64,000 nt of DNA. Origin: Polaribacter atrinae (lineage in GTDB: Bacteria > Bacteroidota > Bacteroidia > Flavobacteriales > Flavobacteriaceae). The stretch lies in the NCBI RefSeq assembly GCF_038023995.1, contig NZ_CP150660.1, positions 680,501 to 744,500 on the forward strand, given 5' to 3'. Shown here piece after piece: positions 18,912-27,370 of the stretch (the first letter of the stretch is position 1; the number at the start of each line of letters is the position of its first letter). The translations under genes and the position numbers were made by a program. The notes under the pieces were generated by a model. It made no database searches, was not told the origin of the DNA, and saw only the letters and a program-made list of their open reading frames with translations.

Positions 18912-20207
18912 TTATATATTTTTTATCTCTTTTTCTGTTAAAGGTCCTAATTCATATACAGCACCTAATAATTCTTCTTTTAAAACCTTTGCTTCTTCAA
19001 TTTTTCCATTGGCTTTTAAAATTTTTGCGGTGTGTAATAATGCTTCTGGTTCAAAGGTTTTACCTATAACATGGTTTCTAGAAATTTCTAACGCTTTTTT
19101 AGCATCTCCATTCTTAAAGTAAGACCACGCTAATAAATCATACGATTGCACTGTTGGTCTTTCTTGTGTTTCTTGTTGTGCTAATTGTAAAGCTATTTCT
19201 TTTTTAGAAGCATCATCTGCAAATAATAAAACATCGTATTTATGATACATAACACCATAATTCTTATTGGCTACTTTTGCTACATACTTTTCAATCTGAT
19301 TTTCTTTTTCTGCAATATCTCCCATATATTCTGCTATTTCTGCTTTTAATAAATGATAATCTGGCGCCGCATTTTCTTTGGTTACGGTTTCTAAAATACG
19401 CAATGCTTCTGCTGGATTTCTTTCGTAAGAAAAAACAATCCAAGCAATTCCTTTTTTAGCATAACTATCATTTTCATCTAAGGCAAGTGCACTTAAATAT
19501 GCATTATAAGAATCTTTAATTCTACCTGCATGCCCGTAATAATCTGCCAAATTGGTGTAATTCCATTGCATTAAATAGTTGTTTTTACTAGATTTTGCAA
19601 TCTCTAAAGACACTTCTAAATATTTTATAGCATTGTCTAAATTACCAATATGATCATTGTATTTAGAAAGTCTTATTAAATAATCGAAGTCTTTTAAGTT
19701 TTTTACTTTAGACAAGTATTCTTCTACTTTAGGCATGTTCCCTAATTCTAAATACACATCAAATAATAAATACTGAGTTTGTTGTAAATTTTCTCCTATA
19801 GCTTCTGCTTTTGTTGCCAAAGCTAAAGCTTCTTTAAAACGGTGTTGAGAAATATAGTTTCTTGCCAAACTTCTTAAATAACCTGTGCTATTATACGATG
19901 TTTTTTCATTGGCAATTAATAAGTTTTGTTCTGCTTCTTTTAGCGCATCAATATTACCCGTAATTTTAAACATGGTAGCATTAGCTGCGGCTAATTTGGC
20001 ATTATAAGGATATTGGTTTGGTGTATTGTCTAGTTTTGTTTTCCAGAAATTAAATTCTGAAGTTGAGTTTTCTAAAGCCTGGTTTTTCTGAACACTTAAA
20101 TAACTGTTATAATCGTTAACATTGGTTATTTGTTTGTTGGGTGCTAAATTGCAACCTGTTAGTGTTAAAAAAGTTACAAATAATAAAATTAGTTGGATGT
20201 ATTTCAT
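18912..20207 (-). CDS. Tetratricopeptide-repeat lipoprotein
   Basis: 431 residues. Lipobox with Cys19 (TLTGC), then about ten helical TPR-like repeats (for example LAKYNDHIGNLDNAIKYLEVSL, NLADYYGHAGRIKDSYNAYLSAL, LLAWSYFKNGDAKKALEISRNH). Predicted to be anchored in a membrane facing the periplasm as a protein-protein scaffold. It lies in an operon between the DUF4331-like lipoprotein and the TonB receptor, which suggests that it serves the same uptake or surface system. Confidence 0.85.
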   Translation of the reverse strand: MKYIQLILLFVTFLTLTGCNLAPNKQITNVNDYNSYLSVQKNQALENSTSEFNFWKTKLDNTPNQYPYNAKLAAANATMFKITGNIDALKEAEQNLLIANEKTSYNSTGYLRSLARNYISQHRFKEALALATKAEAIGENLQQTQYLLFDVYLELGNMPKVEEYLSKVKNLKDFDYLIRLSKYNDHIGNLDNAIKYLEVSLEIAKSSKNNYLMQWNYTNLADYYGHAGRIKDSYNAYLSALALDENDSYAKKGIAWIVFSYERNPAEALRILETVTKENAAPDYHLLKAEIAEYMGDIAEKENQIEKYVAKVANKNYGVMYHKYDVLLFADDASKKEIALQLAQQETQERPTVQSYDLLAWSYFKNGDAKKALEISRNHVIGKTFEPEALLHTAKILKANGKIEEAKVLKEELLGAVYELGPLTEKEIKNI

Positions 20208-20287
20208 AATTTATAGTTTTTAGTTCGTTTATAATAAAAAGATAACTGGCGCTTTTCCCCAAATTGCGCCAATTAAAAAAGGACTTT

Positions 20288-20848
20288 CTACCAAGGAGAA
20301 GCCAAATATGGAAAAGAAGTTAAAAACATTTTATCGTTTGCATCTACATGATCATCAGAAAAAGCTGCGTTTTCAGTAAAATCTTCACCACCAAAAATCA
20401 ATAACAACTCCACAGTAATTACATCATCTGCTAAAGCTCTACCAGTTAAAACATTTGTTCCATCATAAAAAGTAGTAGTACCATCTAAAGAAACATTTAA
20501 AACATCAGTAGCCAATAAACCTGTAAAAGCTGCTGCATCTTGTCCTAAAGCATTTTTATCTCCTTCGTTTGCAAAAGCAGGACTTAAGCCTTTTAAGTTA
20601 GCTTCAAACATAGACTGAAATTGAACAGATTGATTAGAAGGAAGGGTAACATTAAAAGCATCTTTACTATCCGCAGAAACAAAAACAGTATTTACAGCCG
20701 GTCTACCCATTTGATCTTTTTGAGCATATGTACCAGAAAAATCGGCACCTACTTCCATCATATTGTTGTCATCATCATTATTACTACAGCTCATTACTAA
20801 AAGAGAAAAGGCTGCTACTGCGATATATTTTATTTTATAAATTTTCAT
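20288..20848 (-). CDS. DUF4331-like lipoprotein
   Basis: 186 residues. Lipobox with Cys21 (LLVMSC) followed by an Asn/Asp-rich linker. The rest (MGRPAVNTVFV..KDAFNVTLPS...DDVITVELLLIFGG) resembles the C-terminal half of longer DUF4331 proteins, while the preceding gene encodes the N-terminal type half. The two together may be a split version of the family. Function unknown; same operon as the TPR and TonB-receptor genes. Confidence 0.65.
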   Translation of the reverse strand: MKIYKIKYIAVAAFSLLVMSCSNNDDDNNMMEVGADFSGTYAQKDQMGRPAVNTVFVSADSKDAFNVTLPSNQSVQFQSMFEANLKGLSPAFANEGDKNALGQDAAAFTGLLATDVLNVSLDGTTTFYDGTNVLTGRALADDVITVELLLIFGGEDFTENAAFSDDHVDANDKMFLTSFPYLASPW

Positions 20849-20879
20849 GATATTATTTTTTAAAAGTTGATTGTTAAGA

Positions 20880-21530
20880 TTATTGCTTTGCGTTTGATGT
20901 TACCCAAGTATTGATTGTTCCAGAACCCCCTATTTCACTTTTAGGTACTTCAACTACTATAGATAGCACGTTAGAACCGGCAAAAGTATCTGCTCCTGGA
21001 TTGTTAAAACTACTTGCTGTACCGCCAATAATTGCTCCATATTGTGCAAAATCCATAAAGAAAGGATCATCTCTTGGTCCTGCAAAAAGTTTCATTCCGT
21101 TTGTTTCTGCAATAATTGCAGCTGCACCGTACGTAGAAATTTCAACTTCAGATTTTGTTGCCATTTCATTAACAGTACTATTTAAACCTGTTGCCGACGG
21201 AGAAAAAGGTCCGAAGAAATACATTTTTCCATCTCTTGGTATTGCCTGAATTACTAAATCTTCTACCATATCATTATTTGTATCAATATTAAATTCTACC
21301 ATAACATCTTCTGCAAAACTTGCCGTTGCAGATGCAGTAGGACTTAATAATCCTTGTACATTGGCAACAAATACTAAATTGTTGGTGTCTTCTCCCTGAA
21401 AAGCATAGAAGTCTGTAATGTCTGCTGTAGTTCCTTGTGCGGCAGGAGCATCTATATGATCTGCTGCAATTGTTACTAATCCGATAACCGCTGCAAAAAC
21501 GGTTGCTACTAAAATTTTACTTTTTTTCAT
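20880..21530 (-). CDS. DUF4331-family secreted protein
   Basis: 216 residues with a signal peptide (ending TIAA) immediately followed by DHIDAPAAQGTTADITDFYAF, the characteristic N-terminus of DUF4331 proteins, and GMKLFAGPRDDPFF, another family block. It lacks the second half, which the next gene seems to supply. First gene of a four-gene minus-strand operon ending in a TonB receptor. Biochemical role unknown. Confidence 0.8.
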   Translation of the reverse strand: MKKSKILVATVFAAVIGLVTIAADHIDAPAAQGTTADITDFYAFQGEDTNNLVFVANVQGLLSPTASATASFAEDVMVEFNIDTNNDMVEDLVIQAIPRDGKMYFFGPFSPSATGLNSTVNEMATKSEVEISTYGAAAIIAETNGMKLFAGPRDDPFFMDFAQYGAIIGGTASSFNNPGADTFAGSNVLSIVVEVPKSEIGGSGTINTWVTSNAKQ

Positions 21531-21723
21531 TGTGTGAGTTTTTAAGTTAATTATTAATTGAATCTCACAGATACTTACGAGTAAAAGATTGTTACGGTTT
21601 TAAAAAAGTTTGTTTTTTTTACATTATTTTTAAAATCCCTTGTAAACAAAGAGAAAAACAGTAGAAATAAAATGCTATACTCAGTAAATATTTGTAGTAT
21701 TGTAAAAGAAAACTATATAGAAA

Positions 21724-22551
21724 TTGAATAAAAAAAATAAAATATCACCTTGGAAAGAGACCGTTCATGAAATTATTTATGAAGCAGACACCAAAGCGGG
21801 TAAATTATTTGACGTTGTCTTATTAATAGCAATTCTTGCTAGTATTTTGTTGGTAATGCTAGAAAGTATAGAAAGTTTTGATACCAAGTATCATACTTTT
21901 TTAAACATATCTGAATGGGTTATTACCATCCTATTTTCTATTGAATATATCTTAAGAATTGTTTCTATTAAAAAACCTTTAAAATATATCTTTAGCTTTT
22001 ATGGTATTATAGATTTACTTTCTACCATACCAAAATACTTATCATTATTTTTAATTGGTTCTCACCATTTAGCCGCTTTAAGAGCTTTACGATTGTTGCG
22101 TATTTTTAGAATTTTAAAATTAGCTAGATATGTTGGTGCCTCTAATAGATTATTGGTTGCTTTAAAAATGAGTAGAACTAAAATTTCAGTTTTCCTTTAT
22201 TTTGTAGTGATTCTATGTGTTATTTTAGGTACTATTATGTACATGGTAGAAGGTCCAGAAAATGGATTTACAAGCATACCTACTAGTGTCTATTGGGCAA
22301 TTGTTACCTTAACAACGGTAGGTTATGGAGACATTGCACCCAACACCGCTTTTGGTCAGTTTCTTGCAAGTATTATTATGATTTTAGGATACGGTATTAT
22401 TGCCATTCCTACAGGCATTGTTACAGCAGAAATGACAAAAAACAACAATAATAACGTAGATACAAATACACAATCTTGCCCAAGTTGCTCTAAAGAAAAC
22501 CATAAAGATGGCGCCAAATTTTGTTATAACTGTGGTAGTAAATTAAACTAA
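21724..22551 (+). CDS. Voltage-gated-type K+ channel with C-terminal zinc ribbon
   Basis: 275 residues, six transmembrane helices plus pore. S4 is RALRLLRIFRILKLARY with regularly spaced arginines, and the pore filter is TVGYGD (residues 198-203), which gives K+ selectivity. After S6 an Asn-rich linker leads to a zinc-ribbon-like tail with C252-x2-C255 and C267-x2-C270. TTG at 21724 is the start: a TAG lies two codons upstream in frame and no suitable ATG occurs before the first helix. The miaA start follows the stop codon without any gap, so translation is coupled. Confidence 0.88.
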   Translation: MNKKNKISPWKETVHEIIYEADTKAGKLFDVVLLIAILASILLVMLESIESFDTKYHTFLNISEWVITILFSIEYILRIVSIKKPLKYIFSFYGIIDLLSTIPKYLSLFLIGSHHLAALRALRLLRIFRILKLARYVGASNRLLVALKMSRTKISVFLYFVVILCVILGTIMYMVEGPENGFTSIPTSVYWAIVTLTTVGYGDIAPNTAFGQFLASIIMILGYGIIAIPTGIVTAEMTKNNNNNVDTNTQSCPSCSKENHKDGAKFCYNCGSKLN

Positions 22552-23475
22552 ATGACTTCTAATAATTTTTTAATTACCATTGTAGGTCCTACCGCAATTG
22601 GTAAAACAGCCTTAAGTATTCAATTAGCAAATCATTTTAAAAGTGCTATAATATCTTGCGATTCTAGGCAGTTTTATAAAGAAATGACCATTGGTACAGC
22701 CGTACCAGATACAAATGAATTAGCGGCTGCAACACATCATTTTATACAAAACAGAAGTATATTTGAAGACTATAATGTAGGCTCTTTCGAGAGAGATGCC
22801 CTTGCAAAATTAGACGATCTTTTTAAAGAAAACCCTATTCAGATTATGGTAGGTGGTTCTGGCTTGTATGTAGATGCCGTTTTAAAAGGATTGGATTATT
22901 TTCCTGAAGTAGATCCTAAAATAAGAGAAAACTTAACCCTACAATTAGAAAAAGAAGGTGTTGAAGTATTGCAAGAACAATTAAAAGAACTAGATATAGA
23001 AACCTATAATGTCATTGAATTACAAAACCCTAAACGGGTGATGAGGGCCTTAGAGGTTTGTATTGGTGCTGGTATTCCCTATTCTACTTTTAAAAATAAG
23101 CCCAAAGCTCCTAGAAATTTTACTTCTATTAAAATAGGATTGGATGCAGACCGAGAAATTATTTACAATAGAATAAATATGCGGGTAGATATTATGATGG
23201 AAAATGGCTTGCTAGAAGAAGCTAAAACATTATACCCACATAAAAATTTAAACGCACTGCAAACGGTTGGTTATAGAGAATTATTCTCTTATTTTGATGG
23301 TGATTTTACAAAAGAATTTGCTATTTCAGAAATTAAAAAAAATACCCGAAGGTTTGCAAAACGACAAGGTACTTGGTTTAAAAGAGATGAAACTACCTTG
23401 TGGTTTGATTATCAAACAGACATAAACACCATTATTGCTGAAATTTCTGATAAAATTAACATATCAAAACCTTAA
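22552..23475 (+). CDS. miaA: tRNA dimethylallyltransferase
   Basis: Transfers dimethylallyl from DMAPP to A37 of tRNAs reading UNN codons. P-loop GPTAIGKT at residues 12-19, DSRQFYKEMTIGTAVP with the substrate-binding Asp, GGSGLYVDA, and QNPKRVMRALEV with an R..R motif. The length of 307 residues is typical. Its ATG directly abuts the stop of the K+ channel gene. A MiaE-type hydroxylase gene that would modify the product further occurs at 34.7 kb. Confidence 0.97.
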   Translation: MTSNNFLITIVGPTAIGKTALSIQLANHFKSAIISCDSRQFYKEMTIGTAVPDTNELAAATHHFIQNRSIFEDYNVGSFERDALAKLDDLFKENPIQIMVGGSGLYVDAVLKGLDYFPEVDPKIRENLTLQLEKEGVEVLQEQLKELDIETYNVIELQNPKRVMRALEVCIGAGIPYSTFKNKPKAPRNFTSIKIGLDADREIIYNRINMRVDIMMENGLLEEAKTLYPHKNLNALQTVGYRELFSYFDGDFTKEFAISEIKKNTRRFAKRQGTWFKRDETTLWFDYQTDINTIIAEISDKINISKP

Positions 23476-23480
23476 AAACT

Positions 23481-23509
23481 TTTGTAATTCGTTCACTTTT
23501 ATATCTTTG
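23481..23509 (+). promoter_or_regulatory. Bacteroidota promoter of the ompH-like gene
   Basis: -33 TTTG (23481-23484), 17-nt spacer, -7 TATCTTTG (23502-23509), matching TTTG-N17-20-TAnnTTTG. The start codon is 24 nt downstream. Confidence 0.75.
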
Positions 23510-23532
23510 TTGCACAAAAAATAATAAAACAA

Positions 23533-24054
23533 ATGAAATCAAAAATTATATTTATTGCTATTGCTTTCTTAAGCACCATTTCTATTGCACAATCTAAAGT
23601 AGGTACTGTAGATAGCGAATACATTATAGGCTTAATGCCAGAAGCAAAAATAGTACTAGATAGGTCTCAAGAATACGGAGCAAAATTAGATTCTTCTTTT
23701 AACATAAAAGTAAAAACGTATCAAACTAAAATTGAAGCGTTTAAAAAGAACGAAAAAACATTAGGTGAACTTGCAAAACAAGCTGAATACAAAGAATTGG
23801 CAGAAATGGAAGCTGATATTAAAAAATACCAGCAAAACGGAAACCAACTAATGCAATTAAAGCAAGATGAGTTAATGAGACCTTTATATAAAAAATTAAG
23901 TAGTGCTATTGCTACTGTAGCTAAAGCTGAAGGGTACACTCAAATTTTAACCATGACTGGTAACGAATTTGCTTACATTGATACTAAATTTGATATTACA
24001 GAATTAGTCTTAAAAAACTTAGGAATTGCAATTCCTGTTGCAGAAGGGAAATAA
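23533..24054 (+). CDS. OmpH/Skp-family periplasmic chaperone
   Basis: 173 residues: signal peptide (ending SIAQ), SKVGTVDSEYIIGLMPEAK (family start), a long charged coiled-coil region (~55-125), and a C-terminal strand segment (YTQILTMTGNEFAYIDTKFDITELV). Skp-like chaperones carry outer-membrane proteins across the periplasm. It has its own promoter and a strong terminator. Confidence 0.9.
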   Translation: MKSKIIFIAIAFLSTISIAQSKVGTVDSEYIIGLMPEAKIVLDRSQEYGAKLDSSFNIKVKTYQTKIEAFKKNEKTLGELAKQAEYKELAEMEADIKKYQQNGNQLMQLKQDELMRPLYKKLSSAIATVAKAEGYTQILTMTGNEFAYIDTKFDITELVLKNLGIAIPVAEGK

Positions 24055-24080
24055 AATTTTCTCCCAAAATATTTACTACA

Positions 24081-24110
24081 AAGCCTCACAAAAATGTGAG
24101 GCTTTTTTTT
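24081..24110 (+). terminator. Intrinsic terminator after the ompH-like gene
   Basis: A perfect 10-bp stem (aagcctcaca/tgtgaggctt) with an aaaa loop and a T-run. Confidence 0.93.
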
Positions 24111-24519
24111 GTTAAATACGTATTGCTAACTTCTGATTAGGTTCTTTGGTTTAACCTATTAAATGATGTTGCTTTATGTGATTTCTCTAAAAGGTCGAAA
24201 TTATAGAAGTTATCTAATTCGTGGACTATTTTGATTAAATACAATGGGCACTACACCGCTTATACTCTGATGTATCTTTTTTGGTTTTAATGGTACAACC
24301 CCTCACAATTAGAGCACTTTTCGAGAGGAGCCTCATAAAGTTGCTCTGGTTTTTGGTAATACTGTTATGCGATTTCTCTTAAAACCGAAATGACAAAAAT
24401 GAAGTCTTTTTAAGGTTGATAATTAACAAATTACTGTTAATAAGTTAATCTATATAAACACCATATAAATTGTACTTTTATCATGAAAAATTCTTCACTT
24501 ATTTGCTATGAAAGAATTT
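24111..24519. other. Non-coding stretch before the cassette array
   Basis: No reading frame or clear promoter is visible. Two similar fragments (gatttctctaaaaggtcgaaat near 24180 and gatttctcttaaaaccgaaat near 24370) look like remnants of dispersed intergenic repeats. Confidence 0.4.
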
Positions 24520-24603
24520 CAAACAAAAACTTAAATAATTGAGCATACTTCCCTAATAAAGGAAGATATGAGGAGTTAAAGTAAGTATATAAACAAGTTA
24601 CCT
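24520..24603 (+). repeat. attC-like (or attI-like) site at the left end of the cassette array
   Basis: The right arm (gtatataaacaaGTTACCT, core GTT at 24597) resembles the right arms of the three attC-like sites downstream (catatacaaacacGTT). A small central hairpin CTTCC/GGAAG occurs at 24548-24565 and the left arm is poorly preserved. Its GTTACCTGC provides the first cassette boundary. Confidence 0.5.
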
Positions 24604-24644
24604 GCAAGTTTGACACAAAATCCTGATAAAAGAAATTAAAATAA

Positions 24645-25523
24645 ATGGAACATAAGGAATCAACTATATTCATAGAACCTCGAAAAACTTTTATGGAAAT
24701 TTTAAAAGTTCATAAACAAGAAGTTCCATTTGCAAATGTTTTAGCATTCTTTTTCAGACCAAAAGAAAATCATAAATTAGAAACTCTTTTTCTGGATGCT
24801 TTACTTGAAACAAGATTTACAAATATTGGAAAAAATTCGAATGAAGAAACAACTCAGGAAATTCCTGTTTATGAAATAACATCAGTTAAAGTTATTGTTG
24901 AGCAACCAACAAAATTTAATAAAAGAATTGATATTTTAATAATTACGAACACATTTGTAGTTTGTATTGAGTTTAAAATAAATCACGATTTAAATAATTC
25001 TTTGACGGAATATAAAGAATATATAAACAACCATAAAAAATTTACGGAAAAGAAAAAATATTACTTTATTCTAACTCCATACAAAAAAGAAGCAATTGGA
25101 GAAGCCAAAAAATATTTTGAAAACCATAATGAATTTAAACAAATAATTTTAAGCCATTTTATTAAACAAATTGACTATAAAATTAAAGAAAACCCCAATA
25201 AATATATATTAAATAAAAAATATGATTATTACATAGATTTCATACAAACTGTAAAAAACAGAGAAATTCGCTCAAAGAGAAATATATTTTTAGAGAATCT
25301 GAAAATTAATTTAAGCAGAAAAAACATAAAAAGTGAATATCATAAAAATATAAATGGTGGATTTTTAGAAATTGAAAAAGAAAAATTTAATTTAAAAGTC
25401 CGATTTAAAAATAAAGGCATCCAAATCGAAAAATGGGAAAAGAAATCAGTTACTATAATTTATAAACAAAATAAAAACCTAGAAACTTTACATTTAATTG
25501 AGATAATAAAAACCAGCAGGTAA
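24645..25523 (+). CDS. Cassette 1: PD-(D/E)XK nuclease-family protein
   Basis: 292 residues, lysine-rich. The core reads RIDILIITNTFVVCIEFKIN: Asp96, then Glu109-x-Lys111, which fits the PD-(D/E)XK active site on two adjacent strands, followed by the helix and KKYYFILTPYK strand. The N-terminus (EVPFANVLAFFFRP..HKLETLFLDALLE) resembles the PDDEXK_4 group. These proteins are common in defence contexts; the exact function is unknown. The stop codon TAA is part of the R'' sequence of the downstream attC-like site, as is common in tight cassettes. AT-richer than the neighbouring core genes. Confidence 0.75.
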   Translation: MEHKESTIFIEPRKTFMEILKVHKQEVPFANVLAFFFRPKENHKLETLFLDALLETRFTNIGKNSNEETTQEIPVYEITSVKVIVEQPTKFNKRIDILIITNTFVVCIEFKINHDLNNSLTEYKEYINNHKKFTEKKKYYFILTPYKKEAIGEAKKYFENHNEFKQIILSHFIKQIDYKIKENPNKYILNKKYDYYIDFIQTVKNREIRSKRNIFLENLKINLSRKNIKSEYHKNINGGFLEIEKEKFNLKVRFKNKGIQIEKWEKKSVTIIYKQNKNLETLHLIEIIKTSR

Positions 25524-25649
25524 CACCGTGTATAATTAATGGCTAGTTCAAGCTTACTTACGAAAATCCTCACGGATTTTCTATTCAGTTTGTATTTGCT
25601 AAATTAGTTTCTTAAAACACGCCACAAATCATACTCAAACACGTTAGCC
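25516..25649 (+). repeat. attC-like site A
   Basis: R'' GCAGGTAAC (25516-25524) and R' GTTAGCC (25643-25649) bound a 134-nt imperfect palindrome. The arms gtgtataattaatg and catactcaaacac pair imperfectly. A perfect inner stem GAAAATCC-tcac-GGATTTTC lies at 25562-25581. Expected recombination point: between G25643 and T25644. Confidence 0.8.
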
Positions 25650-25745
25650 ACAAGTTAACCAGACCAACGAAAATTAGTAATAAATTCAAATTTTTAGATT
25701 TTTAATGAACGAATTTCAATCCGAAAATATAACTGAAACCGAAAA

Positions 25746-26186
25746 ATGAAATTCCTGATTAACAAACCGCATCTGATTTTTTTGCTTTCGATTCCAATAA
25801 TAATCCTATTCGGAATATTAAACAGAAACGAAATGTTGGATATAAATGTTCACGATACTTATTTCGTTTTTAGCCAAATTGATTTAACTATTCTGATTTC
25901 AATTCTTTTCGGAATAATCGGAATTGGATATTGGATGATGCTAAAAGCCAACAGAAAGCTATCCAAATGGCTGAATTTGATTCACATTACGCTGACTTTT
26001 GGCGGAATTTTACTCATATGGATTTTAGCGCAACTTTTCCGAGAATCAATAATGGAATATAATTTCAATAATAATCTGACTTTTGGAATTTATTTAATAG
26101 CTTTAATTGCAATTTTCGGGCAGTTAATTTATCCGATAAATATAATAAGCGCAATAATTAAAAAACGGAATAAAACCAGTGGCTAA
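25746..26186 (+). CDS. Cassette 2: small membrane protein with a cytochrome-oxidase-I-like segment
   Basis: 146 residues with four predicted transmembrane helices (about 8-25, 42-63, 75-95, 112-138). The loop and second helix (NVHDTYFVFSQIDLTILISILFGIIG) resemble the HDTYYVVAHFHYVL region of heme-copper oxidase subunit I, but the His ligands of HFH are replaced. It is therefore not an oxidase; the role is unknown. The gene lies between the exact cassette boundaries 25644 and 26186, and its TAA is part of the R'' sequence. Confidence 0.65.
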   Translation: MKFLINKPHLIFLLSIPIIILFGILNRNEMLDINVHDTYFVFSQIDLTILISILFGIIGIGYWMMLKANRKLSKWLNLIHITLTFGGILLIWILAQLFRESIMEYNFNNNLTFGIYLIALIAIFGQLIYPINIISAIIKKRNKTSG

Positions 26187-26313
26187 CAACGTATATAAAA
26201 AATTGCTGGTTTTATCTAAATCAAAAGGTCGTTGCACGTTTGCTACATCTGATTTTCCTTCGGAAAATCCTCGCACGCAAACCCGCAACTTCCCATATAC
26301 AAACACGTTATGT
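26179..26313 (+). repeat. attC-like site B
   Basis: R'' GTGGCTAAC (26179-26187), R' GTTATGT (26307-26313), 135 nt. Outer arms cgtatata and catatac pair. A perfect inner stem GATTTTCC-ttc-GGAAAATC lies at 26251-26269. Confidence 0.8.
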
Positions 26314-26332
26314 GCAACCTTAAAAAAACTGA

Positions 26333-27202
26333 ATGAATAACGAACAAACTGCAATACGAACTACTTATTTTAGTATAATTGGTAATACCACTTTAGCACT
26401 AATTAAAGGACTTGCAGGATTTTTCGGAAATTCATACGCACTAATTGCAGATGCGATTGAATCTACAACGGATATTTTCGCATCATTTTTAGTATTATTA
26501 GGTTTTAAATATGCTAAACGACCAGCTGATAAAAATCATCCATATGGACACGGAAAAATTGAGCCACTAATAACATTTGGAGTAGTTGCCTTTCTTGTTA
26601 TCTCTGCAACAATAATTGCTTACGAAAGTATTCAGAATATTCAAACGCCACATAAAATTCCGAAATCTTGGACATTAATCGTTTTAGGAATTATAATAAT
26701 TTGGAAAGAAATTTCTTTTCAAGTCGTAATTAGAAAAAGCAAACAAACGAATAGTTCTTCGCTAAAAGCTGATGCTTGGCATCATAGAAGTGATGCAATA
26801 ACTTCTATAATGGCTTTTGTAGGAATATCAATAGCTATCATATTTGGGAAAGGTTACGAAACAGCCGATGATTGGGCAGCCTTATTTGCCTCTGCTTTTA
26901 TTTTATATAACTGCTATTTAATTTTGAGACCAGCGTTAGGAGAAGTTATGGACGAACAACTTTATGACGAACTAATTGTTGAAATTAGAGAAAAATCGAT
27001 TGAAGTTCAAGGTGTTTTAGGAACCGAAAAATGTTTTATTAGAAAATCTGGAATGAATTTCCACGTAGATTTACACGCAATTGTAAATAGTGAATTAACA
27101 GTAAAAGCTGGTCACGATATTGCACATAAATTAAAGGATTATTTAAGAAAAGAAATTCCGAATTTGGGACACGTATTAATCCATATTGAACCAAGTGAGT
27201 GA
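26333..27202 (+). CDS. Cassette 3: CDF-family divalent cation transporter
   Basis: 289 residues, six transmembrane helices and a cytoplasmic C-terminal domain (~205-289; ..GVLGTEKCFIRKSGMNFHVDLHAIV). Cation diffusion facilitators export Zn2+, Fe2+, Mn2+ or Co2+ by H+ antiport. The transport site on helix 5 is H150-x3-D154 (DAWHHRSD). The helix-2 half is E43-x3-D47 (ADAIESTTD) where Zn transporters usually have HxxxD and FieF-type proteins DxxxD, so metal specificity may differ. GNSYALIADAIES and HPYGHGKIEP are family signatures. Complete gene within a cassette. Confidence 0.9.
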   Translation: MNNEQTAIRTTYFSIIGNTTLALIKGLAGFFGNSYALIADAIESTTDIFASFLVLLGFKYAKRPADKNHPYGHGKIEPLITFGVVAFLVISATIIAYESIQNIQTPHKIPKSWTLIVLGIIIIWKEISFQVVIRKSKQTNSSSLKADAWHHRSDAITSIMAFVGISIAIIFGKGYETADDWAALFASAFILYNCYLILRPALGEVMDEQLYDELIVEIREKSIEVQGVLGTEKCFIRKSGMNFHVDLHAIVNSELTVKAGHDIAHKLKDYLRKEIPNLGHVLIHIEPSE

Positions 27203-27210
27203 AAAAGGCA

Positions 27211-27346
27211 GCACATAACACCGTATATAATTTATTGCTGGCTTCTCGCCTACTTACGAAAGTCCTCGAGGACTTTCTTGGTCGGTAATTATTTACTAAA
27301 TTAGGTGCTTAAAACACGCAACAAACCATATACAACAACGTTGTAA
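27211..27346 (+). repeat. attC-like site C
   Basis: R'' GCACATAAC (27211-27219), R' GTTGTAA (27340-27346), 136 nt. Strong similarity to site A (shared ttacgaaa, actaaatta/gctaaatta and cttaaaacacgc blocks). A perfect inner stem GAAAGTCC-tcga-GGACTTTC lies at 27258-27277. Confidence 0.8.
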
Positions 27347-27370
27347 CCAATACAAGAAAAAAACCAGCCA

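Noticed and set aside
21533..21569. TGTGAG...CTCACA pair upstream of the DUF4331 gene as a CRP site
   Set aside because: The half-sites are 25 nt apart instead of 6, so it does not fit a CRP-type operator; chance or a weak leader hairpin.
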